Below the pieces are notes generated by a model, which was given only the letters and a program-made list of their open reading frames with translations, was not told the DNA's origin and made no database searches. A program made the position numbers and the translations under genes. This document shows positions 1 to 7,961 of a DNA stretch of 20,729 nt, piece after piece. The DNA comes from Solobacterium sp. Lineage in GTDB: Bacteria; Bacillota_I; Bacilli_A; Erysipelotrichales; Erysipelotrichaceae. The DNA is taken from positions 1 through 20,729 of the forward strand of contig JAEEPV010000044.1 of assembly GCA_016284975.1 (NCBI GenBank), read 5' to 3'. The number at the start of each line of letters is the position of its first letter. Within the stretch, counting starts at the first letter, position 1.

Positions 1-2
1 TC

Positions 3-275
3 CTGCCGTATCTGATTTCCGTCATCATGACCAGCATCAGCCGCGACGTTCCGTCCTTCATCTCCTACGAAGTGTTCCTTTCCTTCGTCGGGGTAGGACT
101 TGGACAGCAGTATGCCTCGCTCGGACGGATGATTCAGGAATATTCGCCGTATATGACATCCGCGCCGTATCTCTTCTGGATTCCGGTTGCGATCTCGGCA
201 CTGATCTCCGTATCGCTGTATATCGTAGGTCAGACACTGGCAGACGCGAGCGATCCGCGTACACACATGATCTAA
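3..275 (+). CDS. oppC: Peptide ABC transporter permease (OppC/DppC type), C-terminal end only
   Basis: Only the last 90 or so residues are inside the window; the reading frame is open back to the left edge. This is the inner-membrane permease subunit of a di/oligopeptide importer. The visible part has the conserved cytoplasmic loop that touches the ATPases (SFVGVGLG, then ASLGRMIQE, matching the family pattern SFLGLG...SWGxMl), followed by a final hydrophobic helix and a short tail ending RTHMI. It ends at a TAA 16 bases before the ATG of the next gene, whose product is the matching ATPase, so the two are clearly in one operon. Choosing OppC over DppC is not possible from this fragment. Substrate preference cannot be read from it either. 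Confidence 0.88.
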   Translation: MPYLISVIMTSISRDVPSFISYEVFLSFVGVGLGQQYASLGRMIQEYSPYMTSAPYLFWIPVAISALISVSLYIVGQTLADASDPRTHMI

Positions 276-291
276 GGGGGGGATGAAGATA

Positions 292-1365
292 ATGAGTGAA
301 CAGAAGAACATTATACTGTCCGTCAAGGATCTTGAAGTAAAGTTCAAAGTGCGTGACCGTGTTCTCACGGCCATCCGCAATATTTCCATGGATTTTGAGG
401 AAGGAAAGGTCGTCGCCATTGTCGGCGAGTCCGGTTCCGGCAAATCCGTATTCACCAAGACCTTCACCGGCATGCTCGAAATCAACGGCGAAGTGTCGAA
501 GGGGGAGATCTGGTTCGAGGGTCAGGACCTTGCGAAGATCAAAAAGGATTCTGACTGGGAAAAGATCCGGGGAAAGAAGATCGCTACGGTCTTCCAGGAT
601 CCGATGACCAGCCTGAACCCGGTTAAGAAGATCGGTGATCAGATTTCGGAAGTTATTATCAAGCATCAGGGAAAATCCAAAGCGGAAGCCAAGAAGATGG
701 CAATCGAGATGATGGCAAAGGTCGGTATCAAAGATCCGGATCTGCGCTACGATGAATACCCGTTTATGTATTCCGGCGGTATGCGCCAGCGTATCGTTAT
801 TGCGATCGCGCTTGCCTGCCGTCCGAGAATTCTGATCTGTGACGAGCCGACAACGGCACTGGATGTTACCATTCAGGCGCAGATTATCCGCCTGATCAAA
901 GATCTGTCGGAAGAATATGGATTTACAACGATCTACATTACCCATGACCTTGGCGTTGTTGCCAATGTCGCGGATGTAGTAGCGGTCATGTATGCAGGCC
1001 AGATCATTGAGTATGGCAAAGTTGATGAAATCTTCTATGACAGCAGACATCCATATACCTGGGGACTGCTTTCATCCCTGCCGCAGCTTGGTGAGAAGGG
1101 TGAAGACCTGTTCGCAATCCGCGGTACACCGCCGTCTCTGTTTGAAGAGATCAAAGGCGATGCGTTTGCGCCTCGTTCCAACTATGCGATGAAGATCGAC
1201 TATGAGGAGGAACCGCCATTCTTCAAGGTAACGGATACCCACTATGCCAAGACATGGCTCCTTGATCCGAGAGCTCCGAAAGTGGAACCGCCGGCTGCGG
1301 TGAAGGAACTACATGAACGGATGCTGACATTAACATCGAAGGGAGGAATCTACGGTGAGCGTTAA
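292..1365 (+). CDS. oppD: Peptide ABC transporter ATP-binding protein OppD/DppD
   Basis: The 357-residue ATPase powers peptide import on the cytoplasmic face. Visible motifs are Walker A GESGSGKS at residues 45-52, Q-loop [13 protein letters not shown] signature YSGGMRQR around 160-167, Walker [10 protein letters not shown] with D184/E185, and the H-loop in ITHDLGVV. The C-terminal oligopeptide/dipeptide-transporter extension ([12 protein letters not shown]) identifies the peptide-import subfamily. I start at ATG 292 rather than ATG 283 because a G-rich Shine-Dalgarno (AAGGGGGG) ends only one base before 283 but is well spaced from 292. The stop overlaps the GTG start of oppF by 11 bases, which implies translational coupling. 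OppD versus DppD naming is uncertain; the role in peptide uptake is secure. Confidence 0.93.
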   Translation: MSEQKNIILSVKDLEVKFKVRDRVLTAIRNISMDFEEGKVVAIVGESGSGKSVFTKTFTGMLEINGEVSKGEIWFEGQDLAKIKKDSDWEKIRGKKIATVFQDPMTSLNPVKKIGDQISEVIIKHQGKSKAEAKKMAIEMMAKVGIKDPDLRYDEYPFMYSGGMRQRIVIAIALACRPRILICDEPTTALDVTIQAQIIRLIKDLSEEYGFTTIYITHDLGVVANVADVVAVMYAGQIIEYGKVDEIFYDSRHPYTWGLLSSLPQLGEKGEDLFAIRGTPPSLFEEIKGDAFAPRSNYAMKIDYEEEPPFFKVTDTHYAKTWLLDPRAPKVEPPAAVKELHERMLTLTSKGGIYGER

Positions 1366-2320
1366 CAAAGAAAAAGAAGTCCTTCTCGATGTAAAGCATC
1401 TCGAAGTTACCTTCAGCAATTCCAAGAAACATGTCTTCAAGGCAGTAAAAGATGCAAACTTCCAGATTTTTAAGGGAGAAACATTCGCCCTCGTAGGCGA
1501 GTCCGGTTCCGGAAAGACGACGATCGCCCGTGCGATCATCCGTCTGAACGATACTTCCGACGGAGAGATTCTCTTCCGTGGAAAGAAGATCAACGGAAAG
1601 CTCTCCAAGGAAGACAAGAAGTGGGTGCAGCGGAATATTCAGATGATCTTCCAGGATCCTGCCGCTTCCCTCAATGAACGTGCAACCATCGACTACTGCA
1701 TCTCGGAAGGTCTGTACAACTTCCATCTGTATACCGATGAGGCAGACCGTCAGAAGAAGGTAGACATGGCACTGGATTCGGTCGGTCTTCTGCCGGAACA
1801 CAAGTCCAGATATCCGCATGAGTTCTCCGGCGGACAGCGTCAGCGTGTCGGCATTGCCCGTGCGATGATCATGGAACCGGAATTCATCATTGCCGATGAA
1901 CCGATTTCCGCGCTCGATGTTTCGATTCGTGCACAGGTTCTGAATCTGATGAACAAGTTCAAGGAAGAACGGGGTCTGACCTATATGTTCATCGCGCACG
2001 ACCTTTCCGTCGTACGTTACTTCGCAGACCGGATTGCGGTTATCCATAACGGCCGTATCGTAGAAGTGGCACCATCCAATGAACTGTTCCACTTCCCGAT
2101 CCATCCATATACAAGATCTCTGCTTCAGGCGGTTCCGATGCCTGACCCTGAGATCGAGAAGGCGAAGGAGCTGAAGCCGTATGACCAGGAGAAGGAAAAC
2201 CTGGTCGATGAGACCGGCTCCCTGCAGGAGATCAAACCGGGACATTTCATTTTCATGGCCGAAAATGAGCGTGAAGAATACGAAGCGATCGTTAAGGAAA
2301 TGGAAAAAGTCAAAGAATAA
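1355..2320 (+). CDS. oppF: Peptide ABC transporter ATP-binding protein OppF/DppF
   Basis: This is the second ATPase of the importer, 321 residues, starting with GTG. The start is set by a GGGAGG Shine-Dalgarno 8 bases upstream, inside the end of oppD. Motifs are Walker A GESGSGKT at residues 48-55, [10 protein letters not shown], signature [15 protein letters not shown], Walker [13 protein letters not shown], and FIAHDLSVV. After [15 protein letters not shown] there is a charged tail of about 50 residues ending KEMEKVKE. OppD and OppF normally form a heterodimer beneath the two permeases, and the gene order here (permease, D, F) is the usual one. A hairpin terminator follows within a few bases, so oppF is the last gene of the operon. 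Confidence 0.93.
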   Translation: MSVNKEKEVLLDVKHLEVTFSNSKKHVFKAVKDANFQIFKGETFALVGESGSGKTTIARAIIRLNDTSDGEILFRGKKINGKLSKEDKKWVQRNIQMIFQDPAASLNERATIDYCISEGLYNFHLYTDEADRQKKVDMALDSVGLLPEHKSRYPHEFSGGQRQRVGIARAMIMEPEFIIADEPISALDVSIRAQVLNLMNKFKEERGLTYMFIAHDLSVVRYFADRIAVIHNGRIVEVAPSNELFHFPIHPYTRSLLQAVPMPDPEIEKAKELKPYDQEKENLVDETGSLQEIKPGHFIFMAENEREEYEAIVKEMEKVKE

Positions 2321-2349
2321 GGGAATCTGTAAAAGGATTCCTTTTCTTT
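2319..2349 (+). terminator. Terminator of the opp operon
   Basis: GGAATC at 2322-2327 pairs with GATTCC at 2336-2341 around an A-rich loop, extended by A-T and G-T pairs, and is followed by TTTTCTTT. It lies directly after the oppF stop codon. Confidence 0.8.
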
Positions 2350-2366
2350 ACGGGCTTTGATCCAAT

Positions 2367-2391
2367 AAAAAAAGATCCTCAGCGGAGGATC
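2367..2391 (-). terminator. Terminator of the DUF3899-like gene
   Basis: Read on the minus strand, GATCCTC and GAGGATC form a perfect 7-bp stem with a 4-base loop, followed by seven T. The TGA stop of the gene lies at the loop, so the hairpin overlaps the last codons. Confidence 0.85.
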
Positions 2392-2732
2392 ATGTAGAAG
2401 ACTGTCAGGAATAGAGAGATTACAAGCAGGACAAGACCCGCATACAGGGAGTGATTTTCCGTATTCTTCCGTTCTTCCCTTAACTGTTCACGGTAAGTAA
2501 GAAAGGATGCTTCGTCCCGTTTTTTCCAGGTGAAGAAGGCAAAGAAGCCTTCCTTCCACCAGTAATTCAGAACACCGGCCAGAAGGAAAAGAACAGCGGC
2601 GATGGACAGTCCGTCGATAAACCGCAGTACAAACTGCCCCGACAGGATTCCGTACAGCACCGATAACAGCACGGCAAGCCCGATCCGGATCAGTACATTA
2701 CGATGCAGAAATTTCTCTTTCACAGGAATCAT
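2379..2732 (-). CDS. Small membrane protein, DUF3899-like
   Basis: Predicted 117-residue protein with three hydrophobic segments: two close together (around residues 13-30 and 37-55) and one at the C-terminus (about 95-115). A charged stretch containing FLTYREQLREERK sits before the last helix. The pattern of paired helices, a GFFAFF segment and a soluble charged loop fits the uncharacterised DUF3899 membrane family of Bacillota; this is recognition by eye. The frame stays open upstream to 2834, but that stretch overlaps the neighbouring gene and its terminator, so I place the start at ATG 2732. No good Shine-Dalgarno precedes it, so the exact start is uncertain (a GTG at codon 4 is an alternative). 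Function unknown. Confidence 0.65.
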   Translation of the reverse strand: MIPVKEKFLHRNVLIRIGLAVLLSVLYGILSGQFVLRFIDGLSIAAVLFLLAGVLNYWWKEGFFAFFTWKKRDEASFLTYREQLREERKNTENHSLYAGLVLLVISLFLTVFYMILR

Positions 2733-2737
2733 TGTAT

Positions 2738-2764
2738 AAGAAAAACCGGTTTTTATACCGGTTA
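2738..2764 (-). terminator. Terminator of the DUF1622-like gene
   Basis: On the minus strand AACCGGT and ACCGGTT form a perfect 7-bp stem around ATAAAA, followed by TTTCTT. The stop codon of the DUF1622-like gene forms its upstream edge. Because both arms are palindromic and flanked by A and T runs, it could also work on the plus strand. Confidence 0.8.
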
Positions 2765-3127
2765 TTTTTCTCTCGAAGCTTCTTTCACTTTTATGGAACG
2801 CTCCTGATGCCATACTTTGTTTTTCATTTCCCACTGTACTTCAAATGCCAGGGCAAATCGCAGGACGATGATTGCACCAAGCGCGATGTAATCATTCATA
2901 TTATTGGCGGTAACGGTTTTCAGAACTTCACCGCACATCATGAATTCCAGTGCTTCAAGAATACCTTCTTCCAGACGCGGCCCGTCTTCTTCGTGCTTCA
3001 GCCACCGCATGAATCCGCGGAAACCGGCATCGAGCATGACATAGATTCCAATCAGTTCCAGTATAATTGCTCCAAACTCAACCACGTATTCAAGAACTGC
3101 TTCAATAAAATGAATTATACCTTCCAT
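2762..3127 (-). CDS. DUF1622-like integral membrane protein
   Basis: A 121-residue protein starting at an ATG with a good Shine-Dalgarno (GAGGAGA, about 5 bases upstream). It has an N-terminal hydrophobic helix (roughly residues 14-33, FGAIILELIGIYVML), an amphipathic middle containing LEEGILEALEFMMCGEVLKTV, and a second hydrophobic helix (DYIALGAIIVLRFALAF). The combination of an early helix, the LxxxLEFxxxxEVLKT segment and the I-x-LGAIIxxR helix matches the DUF1622 family, whose function is not known. The tail is charged (SIKVKEASREK). It is transcribed away from sepF and has its own terminator, so it is probably a single-gene unit. Confidence 0.72.
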   Translation of the reverse strand: MEGIIHFIEAVLEYVVEFGAIILELIGIYVMLDAGFRGFMRWLKHEEDGPRLEEGILEALEFMMCGEVLKTVTANNMNDYIALGAIIVLRFALAFEVQWEMKNKVWHQERSIKVKEASREK

Positions 3128-3246
3128 ATTCTCCTCGTTTCTATAGCTTATTTTACCTCACGGTTCACCTGAATGACTACCAAAAAAAAAGAAAGAACAG
3201 AAGAGAAAAAACGCATGAATAAGCGCTTTCAGACACGATACACGCA

Positions 3247-3275
3247 TTGCTTAACAAAAACGGCGATGCTATAAT
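3247..3275 (+). promoter_or_regulatory. Sigma-A-type promoter for sepF
   Basis: TTGCTT at 3247-3252, a 17-base spacer, and a perfect TATAAT at 3270-3275. This predicts a start near 3282 and a leader of about 27 bases containing AGGAGG before the sepF ATG. It is the clearest promoter for the division-gene cluster in the window. Confidence 0.85.
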
Positions 3276-3308
3276 GAACGCGATTGTAACGAACAGGAGG
3301 TACAACTT

Positions 3309-3737
3309 ATGGGTTTCAAGGATAAGCTGATTAAATTCGTCGCTCCCGTTGAAGACGATGACGAAGAAGAATACGAAGACGAAGAGGAAGAAGAAGTCGA
3401 ATACAAACAGGCTGAAACCAAGCCGGTAAGCAGTTACGAGCAGACCCGCAACTCCAAGGTTCAGAAGGTCAGCCCGGACACCAAGATGGTGCTGTTTGAG
3501 CCGAGAAGTCTGGAAGAAGCGGAAGAGATTGCCCGCCATCTGAAGCAGCGTAAAGCGGCTGTCGTAAACCTGCATCGTCTGCAGAGAGAATACGCACAGC
3601 GTACGATCGACTTCCTGAACGGCGTAATCTTTGCGCTCGATGGAACGATTCAGAAGATCGGACACAATGTCATTCTGTGTGCACCGAAATCGATCGGTGT
3701 AGACGGTGTGATTTCTCTGGACAGTGAAGATGAATGA
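3309..3737 (+). CDS. sepF: Cell division protein SepF
   Basis: A 142-residue homologue of SepF, the FtsZ-bundling and membrane-tethering protein of the Gram-positive divisome. The N-terminus (MGFKDKLIKFVAPVEDDD) has the amphipathic membrane-anchor pattern. It is followed by an unusually acidic linker of D, E and Y residues (about 14-32). The C-terminal core from about residue 58 carries PRSLEEAEEIARHLKQRKAAVVNL and RTIDFLNGVIFALDGTIQKIGHNV, which form the family's dimerising fold. The start is supported by AGGAGG 8 bases upstream. It overlaps ylmH by 8 bases. The usual ylmG (YggT family) gene between sepF and ylmH is absent. Confidence 0.95.
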   Translation: MGFKDKLIKFVAPVEDDDEEEYEDEEEEEVEYKQAETKPVSSYEQTRNSKVQKVSPDTKMVLFEPRSLEEAEEIARHLKQRKAAVVNLHRLQREYAQRTIDFLNGVIFALDGTIQKIGHNVILCAPKSIGVDGVISLDSEDE

Positions 3738-4482
3738 TCCGTATGATGTGATCTCGCGGCTGAAGGATCTGGAACGTCAGTCTCAGCGCAGATACATGCA
3801 TACCGAATCAGGATTTCTGAATGAAGAAGAGCAGGCAGCAGCCCTGCAAGTGTTTCCGGAATCTGCACTCATACGATATGACGGCGGATATCCGGATGCC
3901 CGAAAAAAGAAAGTCATCTTTCTCAGAGATGAGGAGGATGACTTTTCTGATATCGTATGCATCAGGACAGAGATCGATCAGCGCTTTCGATCGATCGGCC
4001 ACCGGGATGTACTTGGTACTTTGATGCACCTGCAGATCGACCGGCACAGCTTTGGCGACTTCTGGATTGAAGAGAATGGCATTTATATCTATACTTCAGA
4101 TTCCATGGCGGGATTTCTGTGTGATAATCTGATCCGGATTTCCAGTCTTTCGGTATCGTTTGAACGTATTGACGAACATCCCTGTCAGACATTTTATACC
4201 AGAGAATTTGAGGCGGTGATCACCAGTGAACGGGCGGATTCCATTGTCGCTGCACTGGCAAAAGTGAGCCGGAGTGAAGCGCAGCGAATGATCCGCCAGG
4301 ACAAGGTACAGCTCAACCACAGACCGCTTGTCGAGCCTGATGAATTGTGCGATAATGATTGCACGATTTCGATACGGGGAGCCGGTCGTTTCCGGTATCT
4401 CGGCGTGGTCAGAAGGACACGTAAGGATCGGATCGTAGTGAGGTTTTCACAGGATATTCAGGGGAAGGAGCGGGGCGCATGA
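3730..4482 (+). CDS. ylmH: YlmH-type S4-domain RNA-binding protein
   Basis: A 250-residue member of the YlmH family, found next to sepF and divIVA throughout Bacillota. YlmH binds RNA, and in Bacillus subtilis it has been linked to rescue of stalled ribosomes. The N-terminal two-thirds is the YlmH-specific part (e.g. DVLGTLMHLQIDRHSFGD and an FEAVITSERADSI segment). The C-terminal S4 domain is from about residue 180: SRSEAQRMIRQDKVQLNHRPL, then ISIRGAGRFRYLG. I chose ATG 3730; an in-frame GTG at 3724 is possible. The start lies within sepF and the stop shares four bases (ATGA) with divIVA, so translation of the three genes is probably coupled. Confidence 0.92.
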   Translation: MNDPYDVISRLKDLERQSQRRYMHTESGFLNEEEQAAALQVFPESALIRYDGGYPDARKKKVIFLRDEEDDFSDIVCIRTEIDQRFRSIGHRDVLGTLMHLQIDRHSFGDFWIEENGIYIYTSDSMAGFLCDNLIRISSLSVSFERIDEHPCQTFYTREFEAVITSERADSIVAALAKVSRSEAQRMIRQDKVQLNHRPLVEPDELCDNDCTISIRGAGRFRYLGVVRRTRKDRIVVRFSQDIQGKERGA

Positions 4483-4964
4483 CATCACCAAGGCCGACAT
4501 TCAGAGTCATGAAAAATGGCTATGACCGGTTCGCGGTCGATGATGCGGTGGATCGCTACGCTTCCAGAGTTGATCAGCTCGAGAAGAAGCTGACGGTTTA
4601 CCAGCAGCAGCTGGAAGAGACCAATGCGAGGTTGATCAAGCTTCAGGCGGAATATCAGACACTTGAGAATTCCGTAGATGCGCAGCGGCAGGCTGCCGAG
4701 AATATCGCAAGGCTTTCCTTAAGAGAAGCCAATGAGATCATCGAGACCGCGCGTCAGAACGCGGACGCGATCATCCGGGAAAGTCTGATCACAGCCCGGC
4801 TGATCCTGACGGATCTCTCCAGACTGTATGGAGATGCGAGCACCGTGAAGACCACAACTCTGGCAAAACTCGAAGGGCTGATCAAGGAACTGGAAGAGTT
4901 CGAGCTCCCGAAGATGCCGGATCTGCGCTGGCTGAAAGAAGCCGAAGACAAAATGATGCGCTGA
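4479..4964 (+). CDS. divIVA: DivIVA-family cell pole/septum protein
   Basis: A 161-residue coiled-coil protein. The N-terminal lipid-binding region is recognisable (FRVMKNGYDRFAVDDAVDRY, compare the family pattern F...xrGYd..eVd.Fl). It is followed by long heptad-rich coiled coils, from about residue 27 to 75 (QLEKKLTVYQQQLEETNARL) and again from 85 to 120. DivIVA binds negatively curved membrane at poles and septa and directs division-site or wall-synthesis partners. Start ATG 4479 overlaps the ylmH stop by four bases and has an AAGGAG Shine-Dalgarno. The end of the gene lies directly before the T-box leader, with no terminator between them, so some ileS transcription may come by read-through. 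Confidence 0.92.
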   Translation: MTSPRPTFRVMKNGYDRFAVDDAVDRYASRVDQLEKKLTVYQQQLEETNARLIKLQAEYQTLENSVDAQRQAAENIARLSLREANEIIETARQNADAIIRESLITARLILTDLSRLYGDASTVKTTTLAKLEGLIKELEEFELPKMPDLRWLKEAEDKMMR

Positions 4965-4965
4965 C

Positions 4966-5165
4966 TGAGGACGCGCTGGCCTGTATCTGAAGTAAGAGAG
5001 AGCCCGGGAATGGTGAAACCGGGACGGATGGACAGGAACAGACATCACCTCATGAGTATCCGTGATTCCCGCGTTAAGGGAAATAATCGAGGGCATGTGA
5101 TGATCACATGAACTAAGGTGGTACCGCGTGATAAGCGTCCTTAGGCTGTAAGGACGTTTTTTATT
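4966..5165 (+). promoter_or_regulatory. T-box leader of ileS (isoleucine tRNA-sensing)
   Basis: The leader carries the T-box core AAGGTGGTACCGCG at 5115-5128 directly before a terminator and ileS. Stem I can be drawn: base TGAGG 4966-4970 with CCTCA 5048-5052, and CCTGT 4980-4984 with ACAGG 5032-5036. The AGAGAG tract follows near 4995, and a distal hairpin is formed by CCCGG and CCGGG. ATC at 5044-5046 followed by a purine sits where the specifier is expected and is an isoleucine codon. T-boxes bind uncharged tRNA, which stabilises the antiterminator and allows transcription of the synthetase gene. The T-box core is seen directly; the specifier assignment is my inference. Confidence 0.92.
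5136..5165 (+). terminator. T-box-controlled terminator before ileS
   Basis: CGTCCTTA at 5136-5143 pairs perfectly with TAAGGACG at 5149-5156 and is followed by TTTTTT. Its left arm (GTCCTT) is also the strand that pairs with AAGG of the T-box in the antiterminator, giving the usual either/or switch. Confidence 0.92.
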
Positions 5166-5184
5166 TGAAGGGAGACACAGGACT

Positions 5185-7899
5185 ATGGACTACAAAGACA
5201 CACTGAACATGCCGAAAACGGACTTTGAGATGCGGGGAAATCTGGCAAAGAAGGAACCCGGCATTCTGGAACAGTGGGAAAAAGCGGATTATTACAATCA
5301 GATTCTTGCGCATCATAAGGGACAGCAGGCGTATGTTCTGCATGACGGTCCTCCGTATGCCAACGGAAACCTGCATGCCGGTACAGCGATGAACCGCTGC
5401 ATCAAGGATTTCATTACCCGCTCGCATGCGATGAGCGGATACTATACACCATTTTTCCCGGGCTGGGATACCCATGGTCTGCCGATCGAAAATGCGATTC
5501 AGAAACTGGGTGTAGACCGCAAGAAGCTTTCCCCGGCGGAATTCCGTTCCAAGTGCGAGGCATATGCCCGCGAACAGCTGGCTGTTCAGATGGCGACGGA
5601 AAAGCGTCTTGGTCAGGTAGCGGATTATTCACATCCCTATATCACATTGAACAGGGAGTTTGAGGCACGTCAGATCCGCGCATTTGAAAAGATGGCGCTG
5701 GATGGTCTGATTTTCCAGGGACTGAAGCCGATCTACTGGTCTCCGTTTAATGAAACTGCAGTCGCAGACTCTGAAATCGTCTATCGTGATGTTACCGATG
5801 CGACGATCTATCTGGCATTCCAGGTTGCCGACGGCAAAGGAATTCTCGACAGTGACGACTACTTTGTCATCTGGACCACAACGCCATGGACCATCCCGAG
5901 CAACGAGGCAGTTTCACTGCACCCGGATCTCACCTATGCGGAGGTTCAGACGGAGAAGGGCAAGCTGATCTTCCTGGAATCCATGACCGACAAACTGCTC
6001 GGAGAATTCCAGCTGGAGAATCAGGGCGTACTTCGTACCTTCAAGGGCCGTGAACTTGAGAATATTACATATCATCATGTTGTTCTTCCGAAGGACTGCC
6101 CGGTGATTCTGGGTGAGCATGTCACGGATGAAGATGGTACCGGATGTGTCCATACTGCCGGCGGTCATGGTTTTGATGACTATTATTTCTGCCAGAAGTA
6201 CGGTATTGCGCCGATTTGCTCGGTTGATGAAAAGGGCTATATGAATGAAGAAGCAGGACCGGAATGTCAGGGTCTGTTCTTCGAAGACTGCTCAAAGAAG
6301 ATCATCACGATGATGAATGAAAAGGGCTGCCTGCTGGCAATCAACAAGATTACCCACAGCTACCCGCATGATGACCGTCTGAAGAAGAAGGTCATCTTCC
6401 GTGCTGCCAAGCAGTGGTTCTGCTCGATTGAAAAGATTCGTACCGAACTGCTGGATCAGATTCAGAACCATGTCACATGGCATAACGAATGGGGCCAGAT
6501 CCGCATGTACAACATGATCAAGGACCGTGGCGACTGGTGCATTTCCAGACAGCGTCTGTGGGGTGTACCGATTCCCATCATCTACTGTGAAGACGGTTCG
6601 CCGATCATGGAAAAAGAAGTGTTCGACAACATCGCTGATCTGATTGAACAGTATGGTTCCAACGTCTGGTTCGAACGGGAAGCGAAAGATCTTCTTCCGG
6701 AAGGTTATACAAATCCGAAATCGCCGAACGGACAGTTCACAAAAGAATCCGATATCATGGACGTCTGGTTCGACAGCGGCTCTTCCTGGACAGAACTGGA
6801 AGCACGCGGCGGCGAATTCCCGTGTGATATCTACTTTGAAGGAAGCGATCAGTACCGCGGATGGTTCAACTCTTCTCTGATCGTTGCGACAGCCGTCAAG
6901 GGCAGAGCTCCGTACAAGGAAGTTCTCAGCCATGGCTATGTCTGTGACTCCAAGGGTGAAAAGATGTCCAAGTCGGTTGGTAACGTCATCAACCCGCTCG
7001 ATATCATCAACAAGAACGGTGCGGATGTATTCCGTCTCTGGGTCATGGTATCCGACTTCCGCCAGGATCTTCGTCTTGGGGAATCCAACATCAAGCAGGT
7101 CAGTGAGATGTACCGCAAGATCCGGAACACGTTCCGCTTCCTGCTTGGAAATATCAACCCGCAGGATTTCAATCCGGAAACGGATATGGTCGCATATGAG
7201 AACCTTGAGGCTGTTGACCGGTATATTCTGGTCCGCCTGAATGAGGTGGTAAAGCAGGTGCGGGAAGATATTCTGAAATACGACTATGTATCCGTAAACA
7301 AGAACCTCATGAATTTCATGGTCAATGAGCTCAGCTCTTATTACTGTGATTTCACAAAAGATATCCTTTACTGCAATAAGGCAGACAGTGCCCGCAGACG
7401 TCAGGTGCAGACCGTTTACTGGCAGTGCACCGATGCGCTGGTGCGCATGTGGGCGCCGTTCCTGTGCTATACCGCAGAAGAGATCTGGAAGTTCTTCGGA
7501 AACAGAGAAGCGGAATCCGTTCATTACCTGGAACTTCCGGCTGTAAAGGAATACGCTGACAGCGAAACTCTGAAGGCACAGTTTGAGACACTGCTTGAGG
7601 TGCGCTCTGTTGTGACAAAGGCCTTGGAAGATGCACGTACTGCGGATCTGATCCACTCCGCACAGGAGGCTGCAGTTGAGATCACCTGCACGGAAGCGGA
7701 TCAGAAGCTCCTGGAAGAAGGGCTTGGAAAAGATCTGGCGCAGTGGCTGATCGTATCCCAGGCTTCTGTTAACACCGGTGAAGGCCGCAGTGCGGTTATC
7801 CGCCGTGCAACCGGCGTTAAGTGCCCGCGCTGCTGGAACTTCAGTGAAGAAGCGGATGAAAATGGTCTCTGCCCGCGCTGCCACGACGCAATGAATTAA
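5185..7899 (+). CDS. ileS: Isoleucyl-tRNA synthetase with variant HIGH motif (HAGT)
   Basis: A 904-residue class I synthetase that charges tRNA-Ile. Family marks are DGPPYANG, PGWDTHGLPIE, the editing-domain WTTTPWTIPSNEAV, GWFNSSL, KMSKS at 593-597, and a C-terminal zinc site (CPRCWNF...CPRCHDAM). Two signatures deviate. The ATP-binding HIGH motif reads H64-A-G-T67, losing the fourth histidine. The editing motif usually written HTAPGHGxDD reads HTAGGHGFDD at 323-332. HxGT occurs in some other class I enzymes such as certain GluRS, so activity is still plausible. Length, KMSKS and the zinc site are intact, so I do not regard it as a pseudogene. Start ATG 5185 has AAGGGAGA upstream. Expression is controlled by the T-box leader. 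Confidence 0.96.
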   Translation: MDYKDTLNMPKTDFEMRGNLAKKEPGILEQWEKADYYNQILAHHKGQQAYVLHDGPPYANGNLHAGTAMNRCIKDFITRSHAMSGYYTPFFPGWDTHGLPIENAIQKLGVDRKKLSPAEFRSKCEAYAREQLAVQMATEKRLGQVADYSHPYITLNREFEARQIRAFEKMALDGLIFQGLKPIYWSPFNETAVADSEIVYRDVTDATIYLAFQVADGKGILDSDDYFVIWTTTPWTIPSNEAVSLHPDLTYAEVQTEKGKLIFLESMTDKLLGEFQLENQGVLRTFKGRELENITYHHVVLPKDCPVILGEHVTDEDGTGCVHTAGGHGFDDYYFCQKYGIAPICSVDEKGYMNEEAGPECQGLFFEDCSKKIITMMNEKGCLLAINKITHSYPHDDRLKKKVIFRAAKQWFCSIEKIRTELLDQIQNHVTWHNEWGQIRMYNMIKDRGDWCISRQRLWGVPIPIIYCEDGSPIMEKEVFDNIADLIEQYGSNVWFEREAKDLLPEGYTNPKSPNGQFTKESDIMDVWFDSGSSWTELEARGGEFPCDIYFEGSDQYRGWFNSSLIVATAVKGRAPYKEVLSHGYVCDSKGEKMSKSVGNVINPLDIINKNGADVFRLWVMVSDFRQDLRLGESNIKQVSEMYRKIRNTFRFLLGNINPQDFNPETDMVAYENLEAVDRYILVRLNEVVKQVREDILKYDYVSVNKNLMNFMVNELSSYYCDFTKDILYCNKADSARRRQVQTVYWQCTDALVRMWAPFLCYTAEEIWKFFGNREAESVHYLELPAVKEYADSETLKAQFETLLEVRSVVTKALEDARTADLIHSAQEAAVEITCTEADQKLLEEGLGKDLAQWLIVSQASVNTGEGRSAVIRRATGVKCPRCWNFSEEADENGLCPRCHDAMN

Positions 7900-7928
7900 G
7901 AATGGCTGAAAGCGGCTGGTAAGAACCC

Positions 7929-7961
7929 AAGCGTCAACCTGAAAATGGCTGGCGCTTTTTT
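7929..7961 (+). terminator. Terminator of ileS
   Basis: AAGCGTCAACC at 7929-7939 pairs with GGCTGGCGCTT at 7947-7957 (one mismatch, one G-U), followed by TTTT. It ends the division/ileS unit. Confidence 0.85.

Noticed and set aside
58..1050. Open frame of 330 codons antisense to oppC/oppD
   Set aside because: It covers conserved ABC motifs on the plus strand; the translation is rich in R, H, L and D with no family pattern.
1223..2245. Open frame of 340 codons antisense to oppF
   Set aside because: Shadow of a well-supported ATPase gene.
3177..3665. Hydrophobic open frame antisense to sepF
   Set aside because: The phenylalanine/valine runs are the complement of the acidic GAA/GAC tract of SepF.
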